64,000 nt of DNA from Glossina fuscipes. Taxonomy: Eukaryota > Arthropoda > Insecta > Diptera > Glossinidae. The stretch spans positions 2,924,273-2,988,272 of the forward strand of contig NW_023998415.1 in the NCBI RefSeq assembly GCF_014805625.2, written 5' to 3'. A program made the position numbers and the translations under genes. The notes below the pieces were generated by a model. That model did no database searches, was not told the origin of the DNA, and saw only the letters and a program-made list of their open reading frames with translations. How positions within the stretch are numbered: the first letter of the stretch is position 1; each line of letters opens with the position of its first letter. Shown in pieces: positions 14,291 to 26,754 of this stretch.

Positions 14291-15088
14291 CCTATCTTAG
14301 TAATTGTATGTTGTTGCTGTTGTTCTTGTTGTTGTTTGGTTTTTTATCACAATATTGCAATTGCACTTGTTGTATACATTAAAGAAAACCGGAAAAATGG
14401 AAATAAAAAAAACGAAAAAAAAAAAAGAAATAATAATAACAGTAAAACACATGCGTGTACAGACAGCATTAATAATTTTTCATACCATAGACTCTCAGAC
14501 AAATGCAATTTGTATGACTGGTCGGTCGGTCGATCGTTTACATATTAGAGATTGATTTCAATTGATTTAATTAATTGATTTTTCTACAATAGTTTGGTTT
14601 GATTGTTTAGTCGATAGGCTGGTTCGTTACATTCTCTATATATAAATTAACTAACAAATACATTAGCGTCTTTTTTTTCTGTTTTTTTTTTTTGTTTTTT
14701 TTGTTTTTTTTTTTTTTTGCTTTTATTTATTTGGTTGTTTTTGTTGTTCTTTAGCATTCTTTTGAATCTCTCTTAATCACATTTGCAAATTTGTATTTTT
14801 TAGGATTTTGAGCTGTTTGTTTGTTTGTTTATTTCCTTACTCTGTTTATTCTTCTTTTTTCACATAATTTGATTATTTTCTTCCTTTTTGTATGTAGGTC
14901 TTGTGAAAATATTTCAATTTTCCTTTACTTTTTCTAGTAATTTTTGAGCTAAATATATATAAATTCTTTGCTTGCTTTGTGGTTGTTGTTGTTGTTGTTG
15001 CTTCTTTAAATTAAACTATAACAAACTATTTTTAAAATATTTTAGGGAACTTTTGTTTGGTTTCTTGTTTTATTTTGTAGTAGTTCTT
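14291..15088. repeat. Low-complexity T/TTG-rich block
   Basis: Many T runs (for example 14682-14718), TTTG repeats near 14817-14830 and TTG repeats near 14984-15000. This block abuts the repeat copy that begins at about 15089. Confidence 0.65.
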
Positions 15089-15745
15089 AATAAGTTCTTA
15101 AAAAATGCTATACTCGGCTTGGACCGAACTTTTCAATACCCGTCACCTAGGTTCATTTATATATATATATACATGCTTCAAAAGAAAGGGGAATTAGGGG
15201 AGATCATCTCATAAGGGATTTGTAAATATGTATTTATATTTGCGGAATAGAAAGTGTGGACACGATTTTGAGAATTTTGACAGCGACTCGCCATACGGCA
15301 GTAAAAACAGCTAAGACTTAAATTATTTGAATTAATTTCGTTATCCAGGGAACACGGTTGCAGAATTATCTTATCAATCAGACGTTTTAGGAAATTAAGG
15401 CGAAAACATTTAATTAATAAATTATCGTTTGAAATAATTTCCCTTGTCCCATCCGAATCTAGGTGACCGCTGATAGGACAATGCGTCATTTATAATGGCA
15501 AAAAAAGACAAATGGGAGTCTTTTTCCATTGTAAATAGGCAAGGAGACGAAGACAATTCAAGGGAAGATTTCAAAAATCTTTATTACGAAAAATTTCACC
15601 TTTCATTTCATAAATCATTAACCGTTATATTGACAAGTATTCTGCAACTTTTATTTAAATTTTCAAATCAAAATTTTGTTTCTATAGAACATCTAGAAAC
15701 ATGGTAGGACAGTCGGACTTGGCTGGATTTTTCATTTTTTATTTT
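15089..15745. mobile_element. Interspersed non-coding repeat copy with inverted hairpin ends
   Basis: The left end is AAGTTCTTAAAAAATGCTAT then ACTCGGCTTGGACCGAAC. The right end is ACAGTCGGACTTGGCTGG then ATTTTTCATTTTTTA. Each end is itself a short imperfect palindrome (TCGGC...CCGA type), and the two ends are inverted relative to each other, as in the better-preserved copies at 45746 (left end) and 49623 (right end). The 650-bp body has no coding capacity. The copy fills exactly the interval between two low-complexity blocks, as expected for an insertion. The identification rests on pattern comparison within this window. Confidence 0.55.
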
Positions 15746-16266
15746 TTTTTTTATTAATTAAGCCACATACACATCTTTAAGGTCTAAGGTTAAAGGCCTC
15801 TAACGCAACGGTTAGCATAACTTTTAGTGTAGGGTACAATATAAAAAAAAAAAAAAGAAAATAAAAAAAACAATTGTTTGTTTTACAGTAACTGCTGTTA
15901 TAAAAAAATAAAAACAGATAAAAATAATATTTCTTCTCCTTCTTGACTAAACATAATTATCGCAGAAAAAATAATATTTGTTTCTTTGTTTTTGTTTTTC
16001 TTTTTTTGTTTTTTTCAATGATATTTGAATGATTTTTGAGTTTGGAATATTTTTGATAACTAAAGAAATAACTTGTTCGTTATTATATAGTAAATACATA
16101 AATAAATAATTTGTTGTTGCCTTTTTCTTATATATCTTCTATATATGTAAAGTTGTTTTGAGTTTTTGTTTTTCCTTTGTTTCTTTATCATTTTAACAAA
16201 TTCACATTTTATTGTTGCATGTTTATTTGCTTTTTAGCGTTCTTTATATTCTTCTTCTTCTTCATT

Positions 16267-16301
<35 letters not shown>

Positions 16302-16656
16302 CTTTTTCTTCTTTATCTTCTTGTTATAATTGTTTATTTATTCTTAAGAGATGGCTTGCATTTAATCACAGATGTTGTTACAATTGTTGTTGCTATTGTT
16401 GTTTTTTAGCAGGTTTCACAATTCGCCGTTGTACGTCATTACTTGTGAAGTGCTTAAGTCTTTAGGATGTCGTTTGTTTATTTGTTTGTATTATATCATA
16501 TTGTTAGGATTTACTTAATAGAAATATATTACATGAATGTTTGATGTACTCTTTTTTTTCTCAATAATGTTTGCAAAGAGTGCCCAAGCTACTTTAAGCA
16601 ACTAATTCGTATGATCAATCTAATAAAGAAAATCATTAATAAGTCTTGACATAAGA

Positions 16657-16690
<34 letters not shown>

Positions 16691-18044
16691 TAAATTCCCA
16701 ATGATTGTATATTTTAACTAAATAGATAGATAAGATTTTAAAATAAAATTTCCGATTACTTTCGGCTTCGATTACGAAATGTACGATTTAGTTGCATGGC
16801 ATAAACAGGCTACTCTTATTATTCTTATTCTAGGCATTACTTTTATCTACTAACTTATTTCTTCTTTAGCGTCGTGTTGTTTTTGATATCCTCATGCTAA
16901 TGAGATTTACAAATGATAATAGGCAATGAACTTAAGTTTATCAAGATAATACTTTACATATATTTTAGAAAAAAAAATTTTGTCACTTTTGTCGCTTTAA
17001 TTTGTAATTTCAATTCTTCAAAACTTTCACTTTCCGTTACGAATCATGCACACGATGCGAATTGTTTTGCTCATCTTTGATGTTAATGTCTAAAGAGGCT
17101 AACTTTCACACAGACATTAGCCATTGGAAAAAGCTTATAAAAATCAATAAACGGATATAATTATTACATTTTCCATGATTTCTCATCTATTTTGTCAATT
17201 TAATTCTGTGTAATATGCTATTATCTTCTTTCATTTTCAATTACTTTGATGGATTATTGTTGAGCTGTTAGTCATGTTCTCTCAGGTCACGACTATAGTG
17301 ACAAATTTTACATTTAAATTTATTGGAAACGCTGAGGATATTAAAAACTTTAATATATTATTATAGATAGATTTTTAGCACTGATTTCTTTAAGAAAGAA
17401 AATATAATAAATTATTGAGAAAAACAAAAAAAAAAAGGAATATATTATCCAATAATTTTTTTCTTAAAATTTCTTAATCCCCTACACCACCTTTAAGTTC
17501 TTTTTTAACCAAAACGAAACCGAAATAAAAAAACAGTTTCTTCTTTACAAAAAATGACATAACAAAAAGAAAAAACAAAAATAGTATATAAAGTCTATCA
17601 TATCATAAGTTAACCATTGTTTTTACTGGCTCGCCATAATATATTAAAATTAGTCTTCTTAAATGGACTTTATTTGCCCGTTGTTTTCTAAACACAAATG
17701 CATATCGATTTCACTTAATATAGAAAATATATTTTCCCCTTTTTAATTAATCCTATGGTGGTGTAGGAGCTCTACTTTGCTTTATTTTATAAATTTTCTA
17801 AAAAATTGATTAATGATTCCTTTAGAAAGCAACTAAGGAGCATTTCTTCGTCAAAATTGAATCGGAAAGGGATTAATAATATCAAAAGCAAAACAAAAAT
17901 ATTTTTTAATTTAATATCATATCACACCTCTCCATATATATATATATATATATATATGTGTGTACATACATATATATAAAGATATATACATACATACATA
18001 ACATATACATGTATGAATATATATGCATATATATATCCAGTCAT

Positions 18045-18091
<47 letters not shown>

Positions 18092-19006
18092 AGTCATTGT
18101 CGTTCTGTTTTCTATCTCATTATTTGTTTAGCAATTTAATTGTGAACAAAACCAAGAAACGAAATGATTATTAAGAAAACAAAAATGAAATTTGGAAAGG
18201 TCGTTCATAAAAAAATTAAATAAAAGTTATACAATGAACATTCTATATATGTATATAAAGGTATACAGATAATATATATAATAATTAAAAAAATGTATAG
18301 CCATTAAAAAAAAAAAAAAAAACCAAATTATATAATAGGGTTAATTAATTAATTAATAGAAAAATATAGCTACATTTATATGTACGAATATATGTATATG
18401 TATCACTGTCATGCATTTTAAACCATATCCTTTGTATGTTATTATTATTTCGTTTTACCCACACAATTAATTCATTATATTAGATGCATTAAGATTATAT
18501 TAAGTATATGTATGAGGAAAAAAGAAACTTATTGATGAATACTTGCTGTTGTTGTTATTATAGTTGTCTGTCTTTCTATTTTATTGCCATTAGAAGCGAA
18601 ATTATACTTAGTAAATGTTTCCATTTTCAACGGATCGTTATTCAGTTGCTGATTAGTTCTGTAATATTTTTCTCTTCTTCTCACTGGTAGACATGACGTA
18701 TGTGCTGTTGTCCTTACATATTCTGTATTTTTTTCATTTTTTCCGAAGTATATGTTTGACCGATGTTTTTGTTGTTGATTGTGTTACATCTTAACGGTTA
18801 TACCTTAATTTTTCTTTAGGTTGCTTTCGATTTTAACTTAATATTAAAGTTATTTGTTGTATTTTTAATGATTTTTTACTCTTTCTTCAGTTTTTAGAAA
18901 CCTGAAAAAACGCTATTTTGCTTTCGTGGTTGTTTCTCCATAAAGTTGATAACTATGTTATTGTTTGTTAGTTGTTGTGATTGATTGTTCTTTGTTTCGC
19001 TTTCAA
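15746..19006. repeat. Low-complexity region downstream of the F-box gene
   Basis: Holds T runs (a long one near 16660-16688), a TTG tract of about ten units near 16268-16300, TA tracts near 17935-17957 and 18050-18088, and A runs. It begins directly after the F-box stop codon when read on the minus strand, where it is A- and CAA-rich with many AATAAA-like strings. It could therefore contain that gene's 3' untranslated region, but no specific end can be chosen. No other gene is visible. Confidence 0.55.
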
Positions 19007-22000
19007 TTAATTGGAAATATCACGTCGTATGAGATCGAAAACATATTCATCGCGCACGTCATCTGGCACAGGCAAATAACCCAGCGCGGGATGCACATTG
19101 TTTAGGTTTAAGGGCTCCCATTTTTGACCTAACAATGTATTAATTTCCTAAGATGCAATAAAATAAATAAAAAGTAAATGAAAGTTGCAACTAATATTCT
19201 GTCATTTAATAATACCATCATAATCATAATTTTATAAACTTGCCGAAATTTTCCCCTAATCGAAACTATTTTAATCAAGATTCTCTTGCTTTTAGATAAA
19301 TGATTTAAAATACAAATTTCCACCCATTGCATTCATTCTTCATCTGCTTAGGCAGTGAGCGATCGAAATAAATGAAAATTTGAGGGAAGAGGGTTATAAA
19401 CTCAAAGAATAAGACATTTACGCTACTGACCACCCAAAAGATCTAAATTCCATTTAAAGCATATTTTACAAATTAAATATTAATATTGATAATATTTTTC
19501 TCAATATTATTTATTCACCGGCTTTTAGACAAGAATCGGCATATGTTGATGTTAATCGTAGATATGAACTTGTTCGCCAATTTTATTTCATATATCGCTT
19601 GTGATAGAAGGTGAGAAGGATTAAGAAAGACCAACCTTCTATTCTACTACTGATCGCTTCAGAAACAAGTTTTGAATTAACTTACACATGTCTGTTCACC
19701 TGGTGTGTCTCGGTGTCATTTTGTGTTCAACGCACTGTTCTTGCATCTATTGAAAACAAAGTGGGCCGAATCGCTTCTTAGACCACTCGTCATATAAGAC
19801 ATTATTTTAAATAATTACGTGAAGGACAATTTTCAATTTTTCCTAGCAAAAATCGTTGAGTAATAGTATTTCGAAAGTTTCACCTTGTTAAATTTCAAGA
19901 TCAAAACTTGTCCACAATAGTATTTGTAGTAGAGGAATTAACTTTAGCGAATTTGGACCATATAGGCGTATTTCTTAGTTTCATGATGCCCATACATAAC
20001 GAAAAGGTCTAATATGTGTTTTTTTATAACAAAAACAAATGAAAAATAATAAAAGACACGTAAATTAAATGAACAATTTGAGCACCTTCCAGCATCAGGA
20101 TTTTCATGAAAATGAGGCACAATTACTGGTCGGCTTTGCTCGACTATAATTTTTTCACTTCTTTTTTTGGTTTTTTGTATTTAGGGTTCTTGGCCAATTA
20201 GATGCTTTTGTCAAATTGAAATAGTGCATGCAAGTTTTCGGAAGTGGCTTGCTTGCTTTGGAACAAAACTCAAATGCTGGGTTATATTTTGTATACGAGG
20301 CCTAAATGCCGGTGTATCTATAGCACTGTAGATGTCGATTTATACGCATCAACACATACGTGTAGTACAAAAAGTCAAGATTCAGAGTAGAGCAAATATT
20401 ATTAACTCATTTCTTAAGTACCAACCTCAATAAACGAATCCATGCTGGCCTCGGTAGGCGTACTATCAATCATCGACACTTCAAGACGTTTCAAAGTGCG
20501 GCCACGTAAACGAGAAATACCAACAATATTATGTGGATCCAAGACATAACCATGTATAACAATTTCTTCCAAATTTTTGCAACGCCACGACATCATAACA
20601 AATGGATCTTGTCCAGAACGTAAAAATAAATCCATTATATTCTTATCGGAATGCTTATAAGCCTAAATGGAGATAGTAAAAGGTGAAAACCAAAAATATA
20701 GATGAAGTGTTTTTATATTATAAAATGATTTTCTTACCGAATCAATCCACTGTATACTCTTTAAAGTGTTGTTATTATTAATAGACATCCATTCTAACGC
20801 TTCAACATTCATCTAATTAAAAAAAATTTATTCCACTAAAGTGAAAGTGAAGTTATGAAATATGAATGAATAAGTCTGTTCCGGTTTCCCAAGGGAGGAC
20901 AAAACCAACATGATAATATGTTGAATAATATCACGACTTTTTCATGTTAAAGTATTATTTCTAATCTTTGCGTAACAGTGCAATTAATCTGACTACAGAG
21001 GGGATAGTTTCTTTAGCTTCGATTAATTTAAGAACAATGCAAAAAAAAAAAACAGCTAGTGCGCTTGCAGGGTTTGATTGATTCGCAGAAAAACACTCGG
21101 TGAAAAAGTGCACGTGCTACGATAGTTCGAATTACAAAAGATCACTGTTAGCGTTAATCGGACTAATAACATTGTCGGTAAAACTAAAGCATCGACGACA
21201 CCTATTTAAATCGATGCCTTATAGTTCGTTGAATGGCATTTCGATTCTTAGAACGACACAAGAGGCGATTTTGTCCGCACAAAAATCAAATGTCGTCAGA
21301 AAGATAGCAAAATCAATGGCTAAGGTGGAAAAAATAGTCTGAAATAAAATACTCTTTAGAATTTTGTAAAATAAATGTTCGCTATAGATAAAGAAAAACC
21401 GGAAAAAACTTATTCGAGCTTTTTTCGTTACTTACATAATCACAAAAAAGCACTCGAAGGTGGGTGATGGGCATATTTTGTCGTAGTATGCGAACTTGCA
21501 AAACTTCAACAGCTTCGAATGCATAGATTAATGAAACTATTAATTCAATGTTATTGAAGTTAGCTGAAAATTCGGACCACGCCCTTTCCGAAATGCCTCG
21601 ATGATGTCGATCCAAGCCATGAACGCTTATTAAAAACTTTTTTAGAGGTAAAATTTCTATGGCATGCAACAGCTCCTCAGTTAATGTATCATAGTCAAGA
21701 GAAAGCACCTGCAATGTGCTACATTTTTGCAGCAACGTGTTCTCCATGGAAAACATGGGATAATGACTAGGATCATATTTGATTGAGGCCAGTGTTAATG
21801 CTTTTAACTCTTGAGGTCGGCTTAAAGCCTTTAATAAGTCCAAGCCATAAAAGGTTAAAGCTTCAATTGCACCTAAATCCAATATTTTGCAGGGCGTTTT
21901 TTTACGACTCAAAAATAATTTTAAAGGTTCCACAAAAAATCTAAAGCAAAATAAAATTAGTAAGAGAGTTGTATCCGCCGTCATATAGAACGAATCTTTT

Positions 22001-24701
22001 GTACCCCATCAGCTAAAATATATGATCTGTCCTTCATTTCACAAAAAAAAAAAAAAAAGAAAAAAATTGATGAAAAGAATTGAAGGTTGATTTCTCACGG
22101 AAACTTTTTTTACTACAGAAGACAAAGTCGATCTTTGGAATTCAGGTAACTATCACTTATTGACAGTTTGCAGGACGAAAAAAACAACTATAAGGCGATT
22201 TTTGATCTTGAATCTGGATTTTGATTGGAAATATATGCACTTTGTTGAGTTTTGATGTTTATCTTCGAACGTTACAAACGCAATGTCATAGTTGGCATAG
22301 CATTACATTTTGATGATGAGTACAAAAATATTCGTATAAAGCTTATTTAAAAAAGCAAATAATGATAAGAACGAAGGTTAACAAACTTACTGCTCAATAT
22401 CGACTAGACTTTCTTCACTAATATCACCAGGTGGTACCAGGCCAACGCTGTTCGTTTGAAAACGTAAACCTTGTAAATTATCACATCGTGCAATTCTAAA
22501 AGAATAATAAAAGCCACAAAATAAATATATATATATATATATATATACATTAAATCATGACCTGAAAGCAAAAATAGATAAGAGTGATAACCGTCCGACA
22601 GGTATTTTTACTTACTTATATAAGATGCGTCGTATTTTTTCAATATGGAAAACATTTAAAAAGTCGAAAATGATGATAAGTTCACTCGTTAGATGATGTA
22701 GAGTATGTCGGAAAAATTTACATTGACGATCATTGTCAACATGTAATTTTAACTTAAAATTTGTGAAAAATCTACAATAGAGAAGAAATTATGATAAGCA
22801 AACATTAGATACTCGATTTACATTTCGGCTAACTTTTCTATTTTTTCTATTTGCATTTGAATACACGTAATAAATAGAAATATTTCATTATTTAAATCAA
22901 TTTTGAAATCATAAGCCAACACATACGGCAAATTTTACAGTAATCGTGCGTCTCGATACCTTCTTTTCTTCGAAAAATTTGCTAAAAAAAAAACTGGCCC
23001 ACGATATCCAAATTTACGCACTAGACTCATTATGTTAAATTATTATTATGAAATAGTTTTTACCATAACATATTAATTCATGTTTTTCCTCTACAGAGGC
23101 TGCTTATTTTTCGTAGGAATGGTTGTTTGAGATGGGGCTCGAAACCTGATCTAAATTTTTTCTACCAATTTAGTGCGGCGGTGTACTATTTATTGCTCAG
23201 CGATTTTTGAGATTTGCAATTGTGTTCATATCACGACTTTTCGAAATAATGAATTATATGGGAATTGGCGGGAAAACCGGTTTGATCCGCCCCTTTTTTA
23301 ATAGGGTTTGCAATTCCCTACAACAAATTTCATTACAATATTTCAAAAATTGCTATCTGCACGTTGAAATTTATGGAACCGGCTCTGTAGACGGACACAC
23401 AGATTGACACATTTAAGTCGATTCAGTAAGTGACTTAGAATGAATGGTCATTATAAAGGCGGAGTTTTCTTAAAAGCTTTTGGGTATTATAAAAAGGCGT
23501 ACAAACATAATATCCTTTGTATCATAAATTGTGCATGCTTTAGAAAATACAAATTTCCGTGTGTTGTCTTTTCTTATCAGAAAGTTGTAATCATCTTGCC
23601 ATTGTCCTTTTTTAAAGAAGACAATGAAAGCACAACGCATGGGATATCAGGATAGACCGTGTGCCAAATCGTTATGGCCAGTCTTAAGATCCTCCTTTTT
23701 TTGACATGGGCAAAAGGAAAGTCGCAATAAAACCAGCGATGGTAATATAAAATAATCAACAAATGGAAGGCATACAAACTTTCTTTAAGCGCCTCAAGTT
23801 TGGCTATTGGAAAACCAAGCTTTCTATTTAATGGCATGTGGCGCTGTGGAAAAAACCTATCGTCTAGCTAAACAGCAATTCTACGCCAAAATCGATTATA
23901 TTGTTACTTATGTTTCGTCTGCATAAATTCAGTCTCATCTTACCAATCTGAACACGTCGCTAGAAATTATTCTTGAAATGTTCATAAAGTTAAGTTTTTC
24001 TTGTTGCGGCTGCGATAGGAATCTCAAGAAAAATTATGCATGACCCTTTCAATATTTCAACAATCACGCAATCACATCTGAATCAACAATCTCTAGTCGA
24101 CATTCTGATTAATAAAATTTATAAATTTATTACAGTATTTTTACTTCTTCTTCTTCTTCTGCTTGTTTTTTTTTTTTTTAAGATGACCATTGAGTTTGGG
24201 GTATATTCCCCTATTTGTGTAAAAAGATAAGATTATTCTGAAAGAATGGAGCCGAGATTCCCACTCTTTGCACTACTTTTCTCTGTTAGTTACGTCATTG
24301 CATCAAATTATAATAATAATGAAAATATTATCGAAATATATAAAAGAGAATTTTTTGTATTAAAGCAATATAACTGTTAATGAAAACCGTTAATGACGAT
24401 ATCAGCAATAGTTTTTACCGTTTTCCACTGTGTATTGCAAAACACAGGAAAAGTGAATAAAGTGAAATGCACATAAAGTTTTCTTCAGTTATAAAATACC
24501 CTACTTCCTATGAGTTCTCAGTAATTCGATTAATTGTAAGAAAGAATTGCGATTTAGCACTTACCTCTTTTGAAAGAGAACACTGCGCCAATGTTTGCAG
24601 GCTAAACTGGCATTTAAGCGATCTCGCGGTTCTAAATATTCGTAGATTTGACCCAATACCAAAGTGGGTAGTTCGCCCCATTTTTGTGAATTACGATTCA
24701 T
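19007..24701 (-). CDS. F-box protein, FBXO33-like (7 exons)
   Basis: Likely substrate-recognition subunit of an SCF (Skp1-Cullin-F-box) ubiquitin ligase. The coding exons, in minus-strand order, are 24701-24565, 22771-22616, 22495-22391, 21940-21436, 20812-20738, 20662-20426 and 19147-19007. All six introns have GT-AG ends and compatible phases, giving 451 residues. The start ATG lies in a good context (AAGACATGA). An F-box follows within residues 8-45, with LPTLVLGQIYEYLEP, then RDRLNASLACKHWRSVLF. The middle is leucine-rich and repeat-like (for example LQVLSLDYDTLTEELLHAIE and CKNLEEIVIHGYVLD). The C terminus carries HPALGYLPVPDDVRDEYVF. Assignment to FBXO33 rather than another FBXO/FBXL type is from general resemblance and is tentative; the F-box family call is firm. 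The human FBXO33 protein is somewhat longer. It is divergent from COX18, about 2 kb away. Confidence 0.88.
19148..20425 (-). other. Intron 6 of the F-box gene, with a repeat copy
   Basis: A 1.3-kb intron with donor GTTGGT and acceptor TCTTAG. Its first part on the minus strand holds the terminus of an interspersed repeat (about 19920-20161). Confidence 0.7.
19920..20161 (+). repeat. Interspersed repeat, 3' portion
   Basis: Ends with GGTCGGCTTTGCTCGACTAT then AATTTTTTCACTTC, the hairpin-plus-tail terminus seen in other copies (compare 58878-58910). Upstream, GCGAATTTGGACCATATAGG resembles the body text of the copy ending at 58910 (CGAATTTGGACTACG near 58639). The left boundary is uncertain. 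Confidence 0.5.
20813..21435 (-). other. Intron 4 of the F-box gene
   Basis: A 623-nt intron with donor GTAAGT at the 21436 boundary and acceptor AATTAG at the 20812 boundary. The 80-codon + strand open frame inside (21100-21342) has no splice context or recognisable domain and is taken as chance. Confidence 0.7.
22772..24564 (-). other. Intron 1 of the F-box gene
   Basis: A 1.8-kb intron with donor GTAAGTG just below 24565 and acceptor TTGTAG just above 22771. It contains AT-rich DNA and stretches with repeat-like phrasing around 23080-23480 (ACCGGCTCTGTAGACGGACA near 23380). No further exon is evident. Confidence 0.7.
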
Positions 24702-26754
24702 GTCTTGATTCTAAGGAAACAAAGGAACTGCAAAGTGTCGTTTTGTTGACGTCTGTTAGCGATAGTGACGCTATAGAGATTGTTTTGAATGTGGTGGTGA
24801 CACCAGTGGAGGTGCACACAGCGCACGCAGCAGTAAAATTTATGGGAAAAAGCCTCTCTTTCTTTGTGCCGCAAACGTACAGTGTTTGATGTTTATAATT
24901 ATCGTTTCCTTCTTTCTTTCTCTTTCCTTTTCTAACCCGCAGCACTTCTTATTTGGGGAATTCACTTTTAAAGGTGTTGGTAATGACGGCAACCAACGAC
25001 AACTGCAATAACAACAACAACAACAGCTACTGTAATTACAACTATTCACAGATGCACTTAATTTAAGCTCTTAATTAGCTAATAAGTAGCAGTGGAATAG
25101 AATGGAATTAAAATTATCCTCGTATGGTTAGGTTTCTAGACAAAATTGCTGCGAAAATTATTTCCTCTATAAATTTCTTTTATCTCTGTCTAGATTTTTT
25201 ATGCGGTTGTTTGTTGTTCAAAACGATTATAATCACAACAATAACAATAGCAACCATATAACAGTATCAGCGACACCGACAGCAGCAGCCGAGTCACAGC
25301 AACAATGTTCAACACACAACAATAAACGCGATAGCAATTCCCGAAATTGTTGTAAGGCGATGGGTTGGTCGCAAAAAAAAAATTGGATTTTTTTGTTTTT
25401 TTTTTTTGCATAAAAAACGTAAAGGACCACACCACAACGTTGTTGTTCGTCGTTGCGATTTATGTTGTTCGCCAGCAAACGCGCGTTAATGCAATGAAAA
25501 TATCAAGAATTTTATTTCAATTAATTAATTTTAAAAAAAATTATAGACACAAAAAAATTTTGAAAATTTCACACAAACGGAAAATTGTCTTCCAAATTTT
25601 TTTTTTTATGTATATTTTCTTTCCTTCACTTTTTCCACTTTTTCAATTCTCTTACTTACCAGTTCATTTGCGATTTGTTTTTTATACAAATATTTTTTTT
25701 TTTTATATTTTCCTGTTAGGCGCAGAAACTTCGTTCGTATTTATTATTTTTTCCTATATTATATGAAGGCGTATTTAGGATTTTATTTAATAAGAATTTT
25801 GCTGTAGATATATTAAAATATAATTAAACGCAGTTCACTTCTTATTTTTTCTATGTACGAAAAAATACCTTTTTCTTCTGCTTCCTTGTATTTTTCTGAC
25901 AGTGATGTCAATTAAATGTTTATGCATTCGATAGAATATGTGCTTTTATACAAGAAACGTCAAGCATCTATAGTGTATTTTAAGCGTTTATCTATATTCC
26001 CGTTTTTATTAAATACAAGTGTTAGTTAAATTTAACTGGCTACAATTATATTGAAACTTAACCGTAAGACAATGTTTAACAGTAATTCTGACACGACTTG
26101 AGTTCTTTGCATTCCGCAAGTGGGATTATAAATTGTATCTAAAATGAACACATTCCTTACAAATATGGCGCAGAGAAAACGAGAAATAACTTATAATTAT
26201 TTTGTACGGGTTATAGGATTGTACTACAATTTATTTTCCGAAAAAAAATATTATGCATCTCGTATATGAATGTGTAGTCTTATCTTGAAGGTCTTTTTAC
26301 TATGCGTTATATATACTTTAAATATATTATGCTTCTAGTAAGGGACAATTAATAAGTATTTGCAATTTTATTGAATTTTTTCTTTCAAATATTTAAATAT
26401 ATATATTTGTTGAGGAGTAACATTCAACGCCACTCCGCTTAGATAGAAAGCATGCATACATCGACTTACCAAAGTGCAAGTCTGCAGCGCACATATGTCT
26501 ATTTTGGATCAAGGGTATAATGAACATTTTATGTATTTGTCAATATTAAGATCGCTTATGTTCATAGTATGACATTACAACGTTGCTGAACACACATGAG
26601 AGCTATATGTTTTCTTCACTTGGCATCATCCATTGAAAAACATGCTATATTTACGCTGATTACCAAAAAAGAAGAAGAAAAACAGCTGGTTCTTTCACGG
26701 TCATATTAGAAATTTTTGAATAAGTCTTTCTTTTGGACAAAAATAAACGAAGAA
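24702..26754. other. Divergent intergenic region between the F-box gene and COX18
   Basis: Must contain both promoters and 5' untranslated regions, but I find no unambiguous TATA/Inr/DPE set. It includes CAA/CAG-rich patches near 25000-25330 and T runs near 25390-25410 and 25690. The long + strand open frame crossing 24467-24889 is antisense to the F-box exon and is not counted as a gene. Confidence 0.55.

Noticed and set aside
16212..16409. 65-codon frame rich in Val and Leu
   Set aside because: It is a translation of the TTG microsatellite.
24467..24889. 140-codon open frame on the + strand
   Set aside because: It is antisense to the first F-box exon, whose minus-strand frame has a clear F-box and a perfect splice donor. 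The + frame resembles nothing and includes non-exonic flanks.
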